Positions 26,933-37,247 of a stretch of 64,000 nucleotides of DNA are shown here, piece by piece; position 1 is the stretch's first letter; each line of letters begins with the position of its first letter. The DNA is from Planctomycetota bacterium (lineage in GTDB: Bacteria > Planctomycetota > UBA1135 > GCA-002686595), in the NCBI GenBank assembly GCA_020638835.1, contig JACKHV010000001.1:496001-560000 (forward strand). The letters run 5' to 3'. Below the pieces are notes generated by a model. The model worked only from the letters and a program-made list of their open reading frames with translations, had not been told where the DNA came from and made no database searches. Position numbers and translations under genes: made by a program.

Positions 26933-28012
26933 ATGAGCATCAAACACCTCTTCTCGCTCGCATCCATCCTGACCATCGGCGCGTCCGGCGCGCACGCGCA
27001 GAGCGTCAACATCGACGTCTCCGCCGCGGGCCTGCCGGTTCCCGCGAGCACCTACGGCGGCGGCGCCGCGCAACCCGGCGTCTGGAACCAGGCGAGCGTC
27101 GGCGTGTCCACGCCGTGCCTCGACCTCGCCGGCGCGGCCAGCGGCGTCAGCATCGACCTGTCGCTCGTTCCGTTCTCCTTCTCGTTCAACAACGCGGGTA
27201 CGACCGGGGACGACGAACTCCTGATGGATGACTGCGCCGACGTGCAAGTGCCCACGAGCTTCGCGATCACCGGCCTCGCCGACGGCAAGTACACCGTGAT
27301 CACCTATGCCTGGGCGCCGGACAACGCGACGTACCTGACGAACGTCGGCATCGCCGGCTCCGTCGACCCGGTGCAGTCGGTCGGCGGCGCGTGGCCCGGT
27401 GCGCAGACGCTCGGCGTGACCTACGCCTCGCACCACGTGGACGTCGTGGGCGGATCGCCGGTCGTCGTCGACCTGACCAGCGGCGGCCCCGGCTTCTACA
27501 CGCTCAACGGCGTGCAGGTCGTCGCCGAGAGCGGACTCGGCACGCCGTTCTGCTACGGCGACGGCACGATGGACGCGGGCGCCGGTCCGGTGGACTGCCC
27601 GTGCTCGAACAACACGCCGGTGGGGGACAACCAGGGCTGCAAGCACTCGCTCGGCTGGGGCGCGACGCTGACGCCCGGCGGTTCCGCGAGCTTCGTCGCG
27701 GACGACCTGACCTTCACCATCGGGCTCGCGATCCCGAACCAGACCGCACTCCTGGTGCAGGGTTCGACGATCATCGCCACGCCCTTCAAGGACGGCATCC
27801 TGTGCATGGGCAACCCGACCGAGCGAGTCGAAGTCATCACGCTCGACGCACAGGGAAACGCGACGACGACGGGGTCCATCGTGAACAACGGCAACGTGCC
27901 CGGGCCCGGAACCACCTTCTACTACCAGGGCTGGTTCCGTAACCCCGGCGGCGTGAGCCCCTGCGGCACGGGCTCGAACTTCACGCACGGCGTCGAGATC
28001 ACCTTCATCTGA
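26933..28012 (+). CDS. Secreted protein with Cys-containing C-terminal module
   Basis: The protein has 359 residues. The signal peptide MSIKHLFSLASILTIGASGAHAQ is followed by a beta-rich N-terminal half of unknown family. The C-terminal 160 residues read FCYGDG, CPCSNN, GCKHSLGWGA, then an all-beta segment ending YYQGWFRNPGG and SNFTHGVEITFI. A related C-terminal segment occurs in the secreted protein at 52555-53970 (PNQxAxL, PFxxGIxCxG, YxxWFRxP). A strong terminator follows. I know no function for this module. Confidence 0.8.
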   Translation: MSIKHLFSLASILTIGASGAHAQSVNIDVSAAGLPVPASTYGGGAAQPGVWNQASVGVSTPCLDLAGAASGVSIDLSLVPFSFSFNNAGTTGDDELLMDDCADVQVPTSFAITGLADGKYTVITYAWAPDNATYLTNVGIAGSVDPVQSVGGAWPGAQTLGVTYASHHVDVVGGSPVVVDLTSGGPGFYTLNGVQVVAESGLGTPFCYGDGTMDAGAGPVDCPCSNNTPVGDNQGCKHSLGWGATLTPGGSASFVADDLTFTIGLAIPNQTALLVQGSTIIATPFKDGILCMGNPTERVEVITLDAQGNATTTGSIVNNGNVPGPGTTFYYQGWFRNPGGVSPCGTGSNFTHGVEITFI

Positions 28013-28031
28013 TCGACCCGCAGAGCGGATC

Positions 28032-28070
28032 GCGAGCGGCCCGGCACCCACGCGGGGTCGGGCCGCTCGC
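28032..28070. terminator. Terminator-like hairpin between convergent genes
   Basis: GCGAGCGGCCCG (28032-28043) and CGGGCCGCTCGC (28059-28070) form a perfect 12-bp stem with a 15-base loop. It sits 20 bases after the secreted-protein stop and just before the stop of the convergent symporter gene. Confidence 0.8.
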
Positions 28071-28075
28071 TGCGT

Positions 28076-30076
28076 TCAGCCCGCGCCGCCGGGCGGCACG
28101 GCGGCCGCGCGCGCGGCGGAGAGTCGCCGCAGGCTCCAGCGCACTCCGAGCGCGCCGCACAGCGCGCAGAGGGCGGCGATCCACGCCTCGTTCGCGCGCT
28201 CCAAGAAGCCGAGGCCCAGCGCGAGGATCAGGCTGTACGTCATCAGCAAGCTCGAGAGCACGCCGACGAGCGCCGGTGCGACCTCGCGCTCGACCTGCAC
28301 GTCGGGGCACAGCTCGCGCACCGGTCCCCACCAACCGATGGGGCGCACGCGGCGGTAGAAGCGCACCAGGTCGCGCGGATCGGGGGGCGGCGAGAGCAGC
28401 GTGACCGTTCCGGCGACGAGCAAGGACGCTCCGACCACGATCATCACGCGCGCCGGACCGGGAACGACGCCCGCCGCGTTGCCGAAGATGGTCGCCGGCC
28501 ACTCGAAGACGAAGGACAGATAGGTCGAGACGGCGGCCGAGGTGCACATCGCCGCGATCTCGGTGCGCGCGCGTACGCGCCACCACAACCAGCGCGCGAC
28601 GTAGACGGGTCCGACGCCCGACAGGAAGGCGAGGAAGAAGGTGAAGAGATCCCTCACCGAGTCGGCGAAGTATGCGAGCGTCGTGCCGAGCGCGAGCACC
28701 CCCGCGCTGGCGAGGCGCGCGACCAGCACGTAGTGGTGCTCGTCCGCCTCGGGCTTCAAGAAGCGTCGGTAGACGTCGTTGACGAAGTAGCTCGAGGCGA
28801 GGTTGACGTGCGTGTCGATCGTCGACATGAAGGCCGCGAGCAGCGACGCGATCACGAGCCCCAGGAGGCCGGCCGGCAGGAAGCGCACCATCATCGCGAC
28901 GTAGGCGCGCTCGTCGTCGGTCTGCGCGAGCAGCTGGCCCGCCGTCACCGCCGCGCCGCTCTCGACGTCATCGACCGTCCGCGCGAACCAGCCCTGCTTC
29001 GCGAACTCGTCGTTGTCGGCGAGCGCGAGGCGCACGGGCTCGCCGCCGCCCGTCGGCGCGATGACGAGTTCCTGCGCGCTCGCCTGCACGATCCTGCCGT
29101 CGACCGGCGCGACGACCTGCTTCGAGGGGAAGACGATCAAGGACGCGAGGCCGACCAGGATCCACAGCCAAGGGCGCAGCGCGTAGTGCGCGACCTGGAA
29201 CCACAGCGTGGCGAGCAGGCCCTCGCGCTCGTCCTTCGACGCGGCGATGCGTTGCACCGCGACCGTCGCGCCGTCGATGCCTTCGACGGCCCACCAGCTG
29301 ACGCCGAGGAAGACGGCGAGCGTGGCGATCCCCGAGGTCCAGAAGTCCGCGGACCACGGACCGCCGGGGCCGGTCGCGGGGAGGATGCGCAGCGTGCCCG
29401 ACGCGAGCTCGGGCGAGGACGCGACCGTCTCGACGACGCCCGCGCCGCCGCCGACCGCGGTCCACGCGAACACCGCGAGCACGACGCCGCCGACCATCGC
29501 CATCGCGAACTGCACCAGGTCCGTCACGACGACGCCCCAGAATCCCGCCGACAACGCGTAGGCGAGCGAGAGCACCGCCGCGAGTCCGAGCGTGATCACC
29601 GGGTCGACCTCGAACAGGCCCTCCATGATCTTCAGCATCGCGAGCATCACCCAGCAGATGACCATCGCGTTCGTCACGCCCGCGTGCATCACGCCGAGCG
29701 TGCCGCGCAGCCCGGACGCCTGCGGATCGCCGTGGTAGCGCAGCTCGATCAGCTCCGCCTTCGTCATCACTCCGCCGCGCCGCCACCAGCGCGCGAAGAA
29801 GAAGACGACGCAAGCTCCGCCGACGGCGTAGCACCACCACTCCCAGTTGCGCCAGATCCCGCCCTGCCGCACCCAGCCGCTGATCAAGAGCGGCGTGTCC
29901 GCCGCGAAGCTCGTCGCGATCATCGAGGTGCCCGCCAGCCACCACGGCAGCGTGCGCCCCGACAGGAAGAACTGGTCGACGTCCTTGCCCGCGCGTCGTG
30001 CGTAGATCACGCCGACGGCCAGCGCGAAGACGACGTAGCCGCCGATGACGATCCAGTCGAGGGGTTCGAGGTGCAT
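28076..30076 (-). CDS. Sodium:solute symporter family protein with an inserted soluble domain
   Basis: This integral membrane transporter has 666 residues and about a dozen or more hydrophobic spans. SSS features are present: DWIVIGGYVVFALAVGV, FFLSGRTLPWWLAGTSMIATSFAADTP in part, and FMSTIDTHVNLASSYFVNDVYRRF. Between LIVFPS and MVRFLPAGLLG there is an extra stretch of about 75 polar residues with APVDGRIVQA and VESGAAVTAGQLLAQ. That pattern is like a barrel-sandwich hybrid (lipoyl/EIIA-like) fold. The ATG at 30076 (MHLEPLDW) is preferred over an upstream TTG. The substrate is unknown. Confidence 0.88.
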   Translation of the reverse strand: MHLEPLDWIVIGGYVVFALAVGVIYARRAGKDVDQFFLSGRTLPWWLAGTSMIATSFAADTPLLISGWVRQGGIWRNWEWWCYAVGGACVVFFFARWWRRGGVMTKAELIELRYHGDPQASGLRGTLGVMHAGVTNAMVICWVMLAMLKIMEGLFEVDPVITLGLAAVLSLAYALSAGFWGVVVTDLVQFAMAMVGGVVLAVFAWTAVGGGAGVVETVASSPELASGTLRILPATGPGGPWSADFWTSGIATLAVFLGVSWWAVEGIDGATVAVQRIAASKDEREGLLATLWFQVAHYALRPWLWILVGLASLIVFPSKQVVAPVDGRIVQASAQELVIAPTGGGEPVRLALADNDEFAKQGWFARTVDDVESGAAVTAGQLLAQTDDERAYVAMMVRFLPAGLLGLVIASLLAAFMSTIDTHVNLASSYFVNDVYRRFLKPEADEHHYVLVARLASAGVLALGTTLAYFADSVRDLFTFFLAFLSGVGPVYVARWLWWRVRARTEIAAMCTSAAVSTYLSFVFEWPATIFGNAAGVVPGPARVMIVVGASLLVAGTVTLLSPPPDPRDLVRFYRRVRPIGWWGPVRELCPDVQVEREVAPALVGVLSSLLMTYSLILALGLGFLERANEAWIAALCALCGALGVRWSLRRLSAARAAAVPPGGAG

Positions 30077-30198
30077 CGGGGAGAAGCTACGGAGCGCGCG
30101 CCTTTCATCCAAGCGGCGGGCTGCTCGGAACTCACGAGCCGGCTGTACGCGTACTCGTCGGGTGCCCTCCGTGGTAGAACCTCGGTCGATTCCACCTC

Positions 30199-31343
30199 AT
30201 GACGCTCCGCTCCTCGGAAACCCCGCACTCGCGAACACCCCGGCGTCTGCGCTGGCTCGTGCTCGCGCTGTGCGTGCTCGGCGGGCTGTTGCTCGTCGAA
30301 GGCGTCACGCGTTGGCTGCTCTTCGGCGAGGGTGAACTGGCGCAGGAGTACGGACACGAGTACCGCCAGCCGGGTCTGTTCGCGGACGCGCAGCTCGAGG
30401 ACTCGTACTGGTTGCTGATGCGCAAGCTGACGCCCGCCGGACGGATCGAGCGCTTGCCGCCCTTCGATCCGCTCGTCGGTTGGGTGAACGCGGACATCGC
30501 CGCCGGCAGCTACGACCACCGTCGCGCGGCGCACGTCCGGGGTCGACGGCCGCTGCTGCTCTACGGCGCCTCGTACGCGCAGGGGCTCGGTGCGGGCGAG
30601 CTCGACGGCGAAGCGCTGTCGCCGGAGTTCGGCTTCTTGAACTACGGCGTCGGCGGCTACGGCGCGGACCAGGCGTATCTGTTGCTGCGGGAGACGCTGG
30701 ACCGCTACGCCGCGCACGATCCGGTCGTGTTGATCGGCCTGGTCGCGGACAGCGACTTCGACCGCTGCATCCTGCGCTTCCGCTCGCTGCCCAAGCCGCG
30801 GCTCGTGTGGAAGGACGGCGCGCTCGAGCCGGAAGGCCCCGTGTTCTCCGGCGGCCCCGACGCCTACCTGAAACAGAACGGCACCGGCATCTCGAGCTAC
30901 GCCTGGAGCTACGTGCTGCGCTCCAGCGGTCTGCTTCCCGAGAGCTGGCGCTTGCGCCTGTCCGGGCGCGCTCGGATTGCGCGGTGAACAGGACGAGCTG
31001 GTCGAGGCGATCGTGCTCGCGATGCGCGACGAGTGCGAACGACGCGGGCTCGAGTACGAGTTCGTGCTGTTCAGCGCTCCCGACAGCTTGCCGCCGCACG
31101 ACGTCTCCACGCGCGAACGGATGCTGGTGAGCCTGTTCGAGGCGCAGCGCATCCCGTACGTCTCGGTGCGTGAGGAGATGCTGCGCGCCACGCGAGCACT
31201 AGGCGTCGAACCGGACGCGTTCTTCGTCCCCGAAGGGCTGCGCAAGAACCACCCCGAACGAGCTCGGCAACTGCGTGATCCTGAGCGCGCTGCAGGAACG
31301 CCTGCCGTCGTTCACCGGCGGCTCGGGCGCGCGCCCGCGCTGA
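30199..31343 (+). CDS. SGNH/GDSL-type hydrolase-like membrane protein, two frameshifts
   Basis: The intact reading is about 380 residues. One N-terminal span (LVLALCVLGGLLLVEGVTRW) precedes a periplasmic domain with LLLYGASYAQGLG (block I, GAS in place of the usual GDS) and NYGVGGYGADQAYLLL. It ends with the HPNELGN-type block V. Two single-base gains break it: near 30968 (GGCG/CGCTCGG) and at the C-run near 31252 (CACCCCGAAC). After correction it ends in FTGGSGARPR at 31343. It converges on the small DUF5989 gene with 5 bases between stops. It may modify an exported polysaccharide or lipid. Confidence 0.75.
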
Positions 31344-31348
31344 CCGGA

Positions 31349-31528
31349 TCAGAACACCGTGTAGACGAAGGGCGCGACGACCGGTGCCGCCTGCAGCACG
31401 ATGAAGACGAGCGCCGCGGGCAACAACAGGACGAGGATCGGGACCATCCACCAGTACGGTCCACGCCACAAGCCGACGATCAGCTCGCGAGCCGTCGAGC
31501 ACCCCGACCGAAGTTTCCGCAGCACCAT
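31349..31528 (-). CDS. DUF5989 family small membrane protein
   Basis: The protein has 59 residues: a short basic N-terminus (MVLRKLRSG), one long hydrophobic span (WWMVPILVLLLPAALVFIVL) and the family-typical tail AVPFIYTLF-like ending, here VVAPFVYTVF. DUF5989 proteins are usually found with carbamoyltransferase, SxtJ-like and SGNH genes, and the neighbours here are SGNH and carbamoyltransferase. The role is unknown. Confidence 0.8.
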   Translation of the reverse strand: MVLRKLRSGCSTARELIVGLWRGPYWWMVPILVLLLPAALVFIVLQAAPVVAPFVYTVF

Positions 31529-31583
31529 GCTGCGATTGTAGCGCGCCTTCGAGTATCAACCAGCCCGCCCGAGGCCCGACGAG

Positions 31584-32552
31584 ATGACGGATCTTCACAC
31601 CATCTTCCGCTGCCCGAGCTGCGGCGCGGAGTTCGATCCGCGCGCCGCCTGCTCGGCGTGCGGCGCGAGCGTCCCGGTCGTCGGCGCAGGCGTGCACGAC
31701 TTCCTCGCCGACCGGGAACGCAGCCTGCCGGCGCAGGAGGTCGAGGCCTTCTACGAGGTGCGGCCCTTCCCCGGCTACGCGCCGGGCGACGACGCGGGGA
31801 GCGTGCTCGACCGCTCGCGCCGCTCGAACTTCCTCGACGCGCTCGACCGCGCGATCCCGGTCGACGCCGCGGTGCTCGACGCGGGGTGCGGCACGGGTCA
31901 GCTCGTGTCCTTCCTGGCGCTCGCCGCGAAGCAGCGCAAGGTCGTCGGCGTCGACGGTTGCCCCGCCTCGCTCGCCGAAGCCGACCGCTTCCGGCAGCGC
32001 GTCGGCATCCCGAACCTGACGCTGGCGCGCGCGGACCTCTTCCAGCTCCCGCTGGCGCCGCGCTCGTTCGACGTCGTCGTCAGCCGCGGCGTCGTGCACC
32101 ACACCGAGGATCCCGCGCGCGCGACCGAGCTCGTCGCGGACCTCGTCAAGCCTGGCGGCTACTTCGTGCTCGGCTTCTACGAGACCTTCGGCCGCTCCTT
32201 CCACTGCGTGCGCCGGGCGCTCGGTCGCGTCGCGGGCGAGCCGATCGCCGCGCTCGACCCGATCCTGCGCGCGCGCGACCTCGACGACGAGAAGAAGCGG
32301 ACGTGGATCGCGGACCAGTACCACCACCCGCTCGAGCGCATCCTGCCCACGCCGCGCGTCGTGCGGGAGCTGCGGGGGATGGGCTTCACGCTGCTGCGCA
32401 CCGTGCCGCCCGCCGTCACGCGCGGCAGCTTGTTCGACGCCGACGCGCCCGGTGCGCTCGGGCTGTTCGCGCGCCGCGTGGGTTGGGCACTCGCCGGGCT
32501 GAACGACCCCGACGCCGGACTGGTCAGCGTCGTGGCGCGACGCGACGGCTGA
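31584..32552 (+). CDS. SAM-dependent methyltransferase with N-terminal Trm112/zinc-ribbon-like segment
   Basis: The protein has 322 residues. Four cysteines in CPSCGAEFDPRAACSACG form a zinc ribbon at the N-terminus. The methyltransferase core has motif I VLDAGCGTGQLVSFLALA, motif II VVGVDG, motif IV FDVVVSRGVVHHTEDP and post-motif LVKPGGYFVLGFYE. The stop abuts the stop of the convergent carbamoyltransferase gene. It belongs by position to the SGNH/DUF5989/carbamoyltransferase neighbourhood and may methylate a small molecule or glycan. Confidence 0.85.
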   Translation: MTDLHTIFRCPSCGAEFDPRAACSACGASVPVVGAGVHDFLADRERSLPAQEVEAFYEVRPFPGYAPGDDAGSVLDRSRRSNFLDALDRAIPVDAAVLDAGCGTGQLVSFLALAAKQRKVVGVDGCPASLAEADRFRQRVGIPNLTLARADLFQLPLAPRSFDVVVSRGVVHHTEDPARATELVADLVKPGGYFVLGFYETFGRSFHCVRRALGRVAGEPIAALDPILRARDLDDEKKRTWIADQYHHPLERILPTPRVVRELRGMGFTLLRTVPPAVTRGSLFDADAPGALGLFARRVGWALAGLNDPDAGLVSVVARRDG

Positions 32553-34272
32553 TCAGCGGGTCGTCGCGTCGGCGCGCGCGCGCTCGAGCAAGCGATCCTC
32601 GAGCACGAGCAGGTCGAGGTCCGTGCGCTCGAAGAGCTGCAGGGCTTCGTGGGCTCCGCGCACCGGCGGTTCGCCGCGCACGGCGAGGTCCGCTTCCGCG
32701 AGCAACCGCGACGCCCGTGCGCGCATCGAAGGCGCTGAGCAAGCGGTGCAGCTCGGGTTGCGTCCGCGCGTCGACGACCTGCACGCGGGCGGTCCCGTTC
32801 GCGTGCACGACGGCAGGCAGGGAATCGACGGTCCCGGGCCGCGCGCGGAGAACGAGCGAACCGCCTCGCAGGGCGGCGTCCGCGCCGTCCGGGACCTCGA
32901 AGAAGCGCGCAGCGGCTTCGCGCGTCGCGACGGCGCGCAGCGGCAGGAAGGGATCGCGGCGCGCGACGCGGTCGTTCAGCGCGCGGCGGGCGTCGGCGCG
33001 GCGCGGGTCGACGAACAAGCTGCGCCGACCGAGAGCGTCCGGGCTCCACGCGCTGCGCCCGCGGACGTAGCCGACGAGCGCGCCGGCTTCGAGCGCTTCC
33101 GCGACGCGCGCTTCGAGCCGACCCGGCGCGTCCTCGCGCTCGAGGCCGGGCGTCTCCTCCGCGACGAGGCGCACTTCGTCGCCGAGTCCGATCCAGTCGT
33201 CGTCGCGCGTGCGAACCGGACCGTGCATCGAGGCAGAGAGCAACGCGGCTCCGAGCGCGGCGCCGCCGTCGTGCGCGAGCGACTCGACGAACAGCTCGTC
33301 GAACGGACCTTCGCTGTGCAAGCGGCCCAGCGCGGTCGCGTTCAGCGCCAAGCAACCTCCGACGCACAGGCGCGGCGAACCGACCACCTCGTGCGCGTGC
33401 TTCGCGAGGTGCAGCAGCGCTCGCTCGAGCACTTCCTGCACGCTCGCGGCGACGTCGACGAAGCGCGAGTCTCCTCCGCTCGTGTCCAACGGACCGCCCG
33501 GGATGCGCACCGGGCCGAGCAGCTCCACCAGGCCGGGTCCGAACAACAGGTCGCCGTCGAAGCGGAAGCGGAAGGGCGCGGGATCGATCGAGATCACGCC
33601 GTGCGGTTCGAGACGCACGACTTCGAGCAAGCGGTCGGCGAAGCGCGGCGTGCCGTAGGCCGCGAGCGCCTCGAGCTTGTGCTCGTCCTTCTCCGGCTCG
33701 AAGCCGAGGTACTGCGTCAGCGCGGACTGGAACAGGCCCAGCGAGTCGGGGAAGAGTTGTTCGCCGAGCGGCTCGAGCTCCCCGTCGCGTCCGCGCCACA
33801 GGCTGGTCGTCGCCCACTCGCCGACGCCGTCGACGACGAGCACCGCGGCGTCGGCGAAGCCCGACGGCAGGAAGGCCGCGGCAGCGTGCGCGTGGTGGTG
33901 CGCGCAGAAGCGGACGCGGTTCGGATCGACACCCAGCTCGCCCGAGATGCGGCCCTTGATCCACAAGCGCTCCCCGAGCCACGCGAACATCTGCTTCGAG
34001 AAGCAGCGCGCCGAGCTCGGGAAGCTCCCGATCAAGCTCGCCAAGGTGCGTTCGAAGCGTCGCAGCGGCTTCTGGTAGAAGACGACCTCGTCGAGCTCGA
34101 CCGCGGAGATCCCGGCCTCCGCGAGGCAGAACTGCGCGGCGCGGATCGGGAAGCGCGACTCGCCGAGCTTGCGCGTGAAGCGTTCTTCTTCGATCGCCGC
34201 GACGACGACGCCGTCGACCACGAGGGCCGCCGCCGCGTTGCGGTGGAACGCCGAGAGGCCGAGGACCTTCAT
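32553..34272 (-). CDS. Carbamoyltransferase (TobZ/NodU/HypF-C-like), one frameshift
   Basis: The intact reading is about 572 residues. The Kae1-like N-terminal domain is clear: MKVLGLSAFHRNAAAALVVDG, the metal-binding HHHAHAAAAFLPSGF, and VLVVDGVGEWATTS. GGCLALNATALGRL and the C-terminal Sua5-like domain follow. The tail is broken near 32717: an extra T before GCTCGC turns GVAVLAEADLAVRGEP into a false end. With it removed the frame ends at 32553. Such enzymes transfer carbamoyl from carbamoyl phosphate to hydroxyl groups of natural products or glycans. It is 3 bases downstream of the ferritin-like gene. Confidence 0.88.
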
Positions 34273-34275
34273 CGC

Positions 34276-35052
34276 TCAGAACTGGCCGCGCAGCGGATCG
34301 GAGCCGAGCGGCCGGCGGGGTTCGTGCCACGCGCTCGTCGGCCGCTTGCGTCGCGCGAGCAGGCCGAAGGGGACCAGCAGCGTGTAGTAGAAGACGAGCA
34401 TCGTGACGCGACCGAAGCCCGCGCCCGAGCGCACGCCGAGCCGCTTCCACGCGCCCCAGAGCCGCGAGCTCTTCGCCTCCGAGAGCGCTTCCTTGACCTC
34501 TTGCGCGCGGCCTTCCTTGCGCCAGCGTTCGAGGAAGGTGCCGGTCCAGGAGACGTGGTACTTCTCGTCCTTGAGGATCGCTTCGAAGATCGCGGCGGTC
34601 TCGGGGTCGTGCTTGTTCAGGTCGCGGTGCAGCGCGAAGAGCCGCGCCGCTTCCTTCTCGGCGACGTGCAGTCGCGCGACGTAGACCACGTCGCCGACCT
34701 CGTCGATGCTCGAGCCGGGCAAGAAGCCGTGCGCGTCGAAGCCGCCCTCCGCCGCGCTCGTCGAGAGGTTCGAGGCGCGGTCGGAGAAGCCCGACTGCGA
34801 CGCCTTGCCGACGCCCGCCGCGTGCAGCGCGACGGCGCGCGAGCGGAACAGCTCGGCGTGCCGCACTTCGTCCGCCGCGTGGCGCTCGAGGTGCCCGCGC
34901 AGGTCCGCGTTCGTCGCGCGCTTCGACGCGGCGGTGATGTCGGCGCCGCCGTTCGCTTCGGTCTGCGCGAAGCTCTCGAGCGTGCGCGCCTTGCGGGCCG
35001 GATCGGCCCACACCTCTCGATAACGGCGGCGTTCGGAGAAGGGGAGTCGCAT
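34276..35052 (-). CDS. Ferritin-like domain protein
   Basis: The protein has 258 residues. The di-iron four-helix motifs are visible: ESFAQTEANGG, RHAADEVRHAELF (ExxH), then VARLHVAEKEAARLF and ILKDEKYHVSW (DExxH). A C-terminal hydrophobic stretch (VTMLVFYYTLLVPFGLLA) suggests membrane association. The start is ATG at 35052. It precedes the carbamoyltransferase by 3 bases, so they are very probably one transcript. Its oxidase or hydroxylase role is unknown. Confidence 0.8.
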   Translation of the reverse strand: MRLPFSERRRYREVWADPARKARTLESFAQTEANGGADITAASKRATNADLRGHLERHAADEVRHAELFRSRAVALHAAGVGKASQSGFSDRASNLSTSAAEGGFDAHGFLPGSSIDEVGDVVYVARLHVAEKEAARLFALHRDLNKHDPETAAIFEAILKDEKYHVSWTGTFLERWRKEGRAQEVKEALSEAKSSRLWGAWKRLGVRSGAGFGRVTMLVFYYTLLVPFGLLARRKRPTSAWHEPRRPLGSDPLRGQF

Positions 35053-35133
35053 GCTGTCGTCCCGGGAAGCGGGGGAGTGGAACGACCTTTCTAGCACGGA
35101 AGCCGCGATCGCGGAGCGGGTCCCCGCGCGATC

Positions 35134-35523
35134 TCAGTCCGCTTGATCGAGCGACAGGCCGCCCTTCTCGCTCCAGACCGCCAGCTCGTTGCCGCTCGGA
35201 TCCATGAAGTGGAAGCGCCGACCGCCGGGGAAGGCGAAGGGTTCCTTCACGATCCGCCCGCCCGCGCGCTTCACCGACGCGAGCGTCGCGTCGAGATCCT
35301 CCGAGTAGAGGATCACGAGCGGCCCGCCGGTCACCACCTTGCACAGGCTGGTCAAGCCCCCGGCCTCGCCGCCGCCCGCGCGCTGGATGCCGAGGTACTC
35401 GGGACCGTAGTCGGTGAACTTCCAGCCGAAGGCCCGCTCGTAGAAGGTGCGCGCCGCCGCGAGGTCGGTGGCGCCGAGCTCGATGTAGTCGATGGCGTGG
35501 TGCGTGTGCTGGTCGGATGTCAT
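35134..35523 (-). CDS. VOC family protein
   Basis: A 129-residue glyoxalase-fold protein. AIDYIELGATDLAAARTFYERAFGWKFTDYG in part and FMDPSGNELAVWSE define the family. The ATG at 35523 (MTSDQHTHH) fits the family start; the frame runs on upstream but into the inverted repeat and the next gene. It is separated from the OYE gene by the GAAGTACGGTACCGCG repeat. The substrate is unknown. Confidence 0.85.
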   Translation of the reverse strand: MTSDQHTHHAIDYIELGATDLAAARTFYERAFGWKFTDYGPEYLGIQRAGGGEAGGLTSLCKVVTGGPLVILYSEDLDATLASVKRAGGRIVKEPFAFPGGRRFHFMDPSGNELAVWSEKGGLSLDQAD

Positions 35524-35603
35524 GGTCACCGCTGTCTCGAGACGTCGGAGAAGTACGGTACCGCGAAACCTAGGTCGATTCGCCGCCTCAGGCGGCGGGA
35601 CAT

Positions 35604-37109
<1,506 letters not shown>

Positions 37110-37119
37110 GCGGCGAAGG

Positions 37120-37219
37120 TACCGAACCAGGTAGCGCCGCGCCAGTTTCGCGCTGCGGCTCGAGCGGCAACGCCGTTCGAGCCGCAGCCGGGCTGCGAGG
37201 ATTTATACCTGGTTCGGTA
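37120..37219. promoter_or_regulatory. Twin operator-like dyads between divergent OYE and SDR genes
   Basis: TACCGAACCAGGTA at 37120-37133 and its reverse TACCTGGTTCGGTA at 37206-37219 are each dyads of the form TACC-N6-GGTA and together form 17-base inverted arms (37117-37133, 37206-37222). A TATAAAT on the minus strand abuts the right copy as a possible -10 for the OYE gene. A 16-bp inner hairpin (37153-37187, one mismatch) would lie in its leader. The layout suggests a TetR- or MarR-type repressor controlling both directions. No such regulator gene is in the window. Confidence 0.6.
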
Positions 37220-37247
37220 CCTGCGCCGGATACCCTCTCGCGTTGCC

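Noticed and set aside
32177..35344. A 1055-codon minus-strand frame overlapping carbamoyltransferase and ferritin-like genes
   Set aside because: It is Arg/Ala-rich shadow sequence; the two real genes on the same strand lie in another frame.
37117..37222. Membership of the GAAGTACGGTACCGCG palindrome family
   Set aside because: Although GGTACC is present, each arm is itself a TACC-N6-GGTA dyad placed at divergent starts, which fits operators better than terminator-like repeats.
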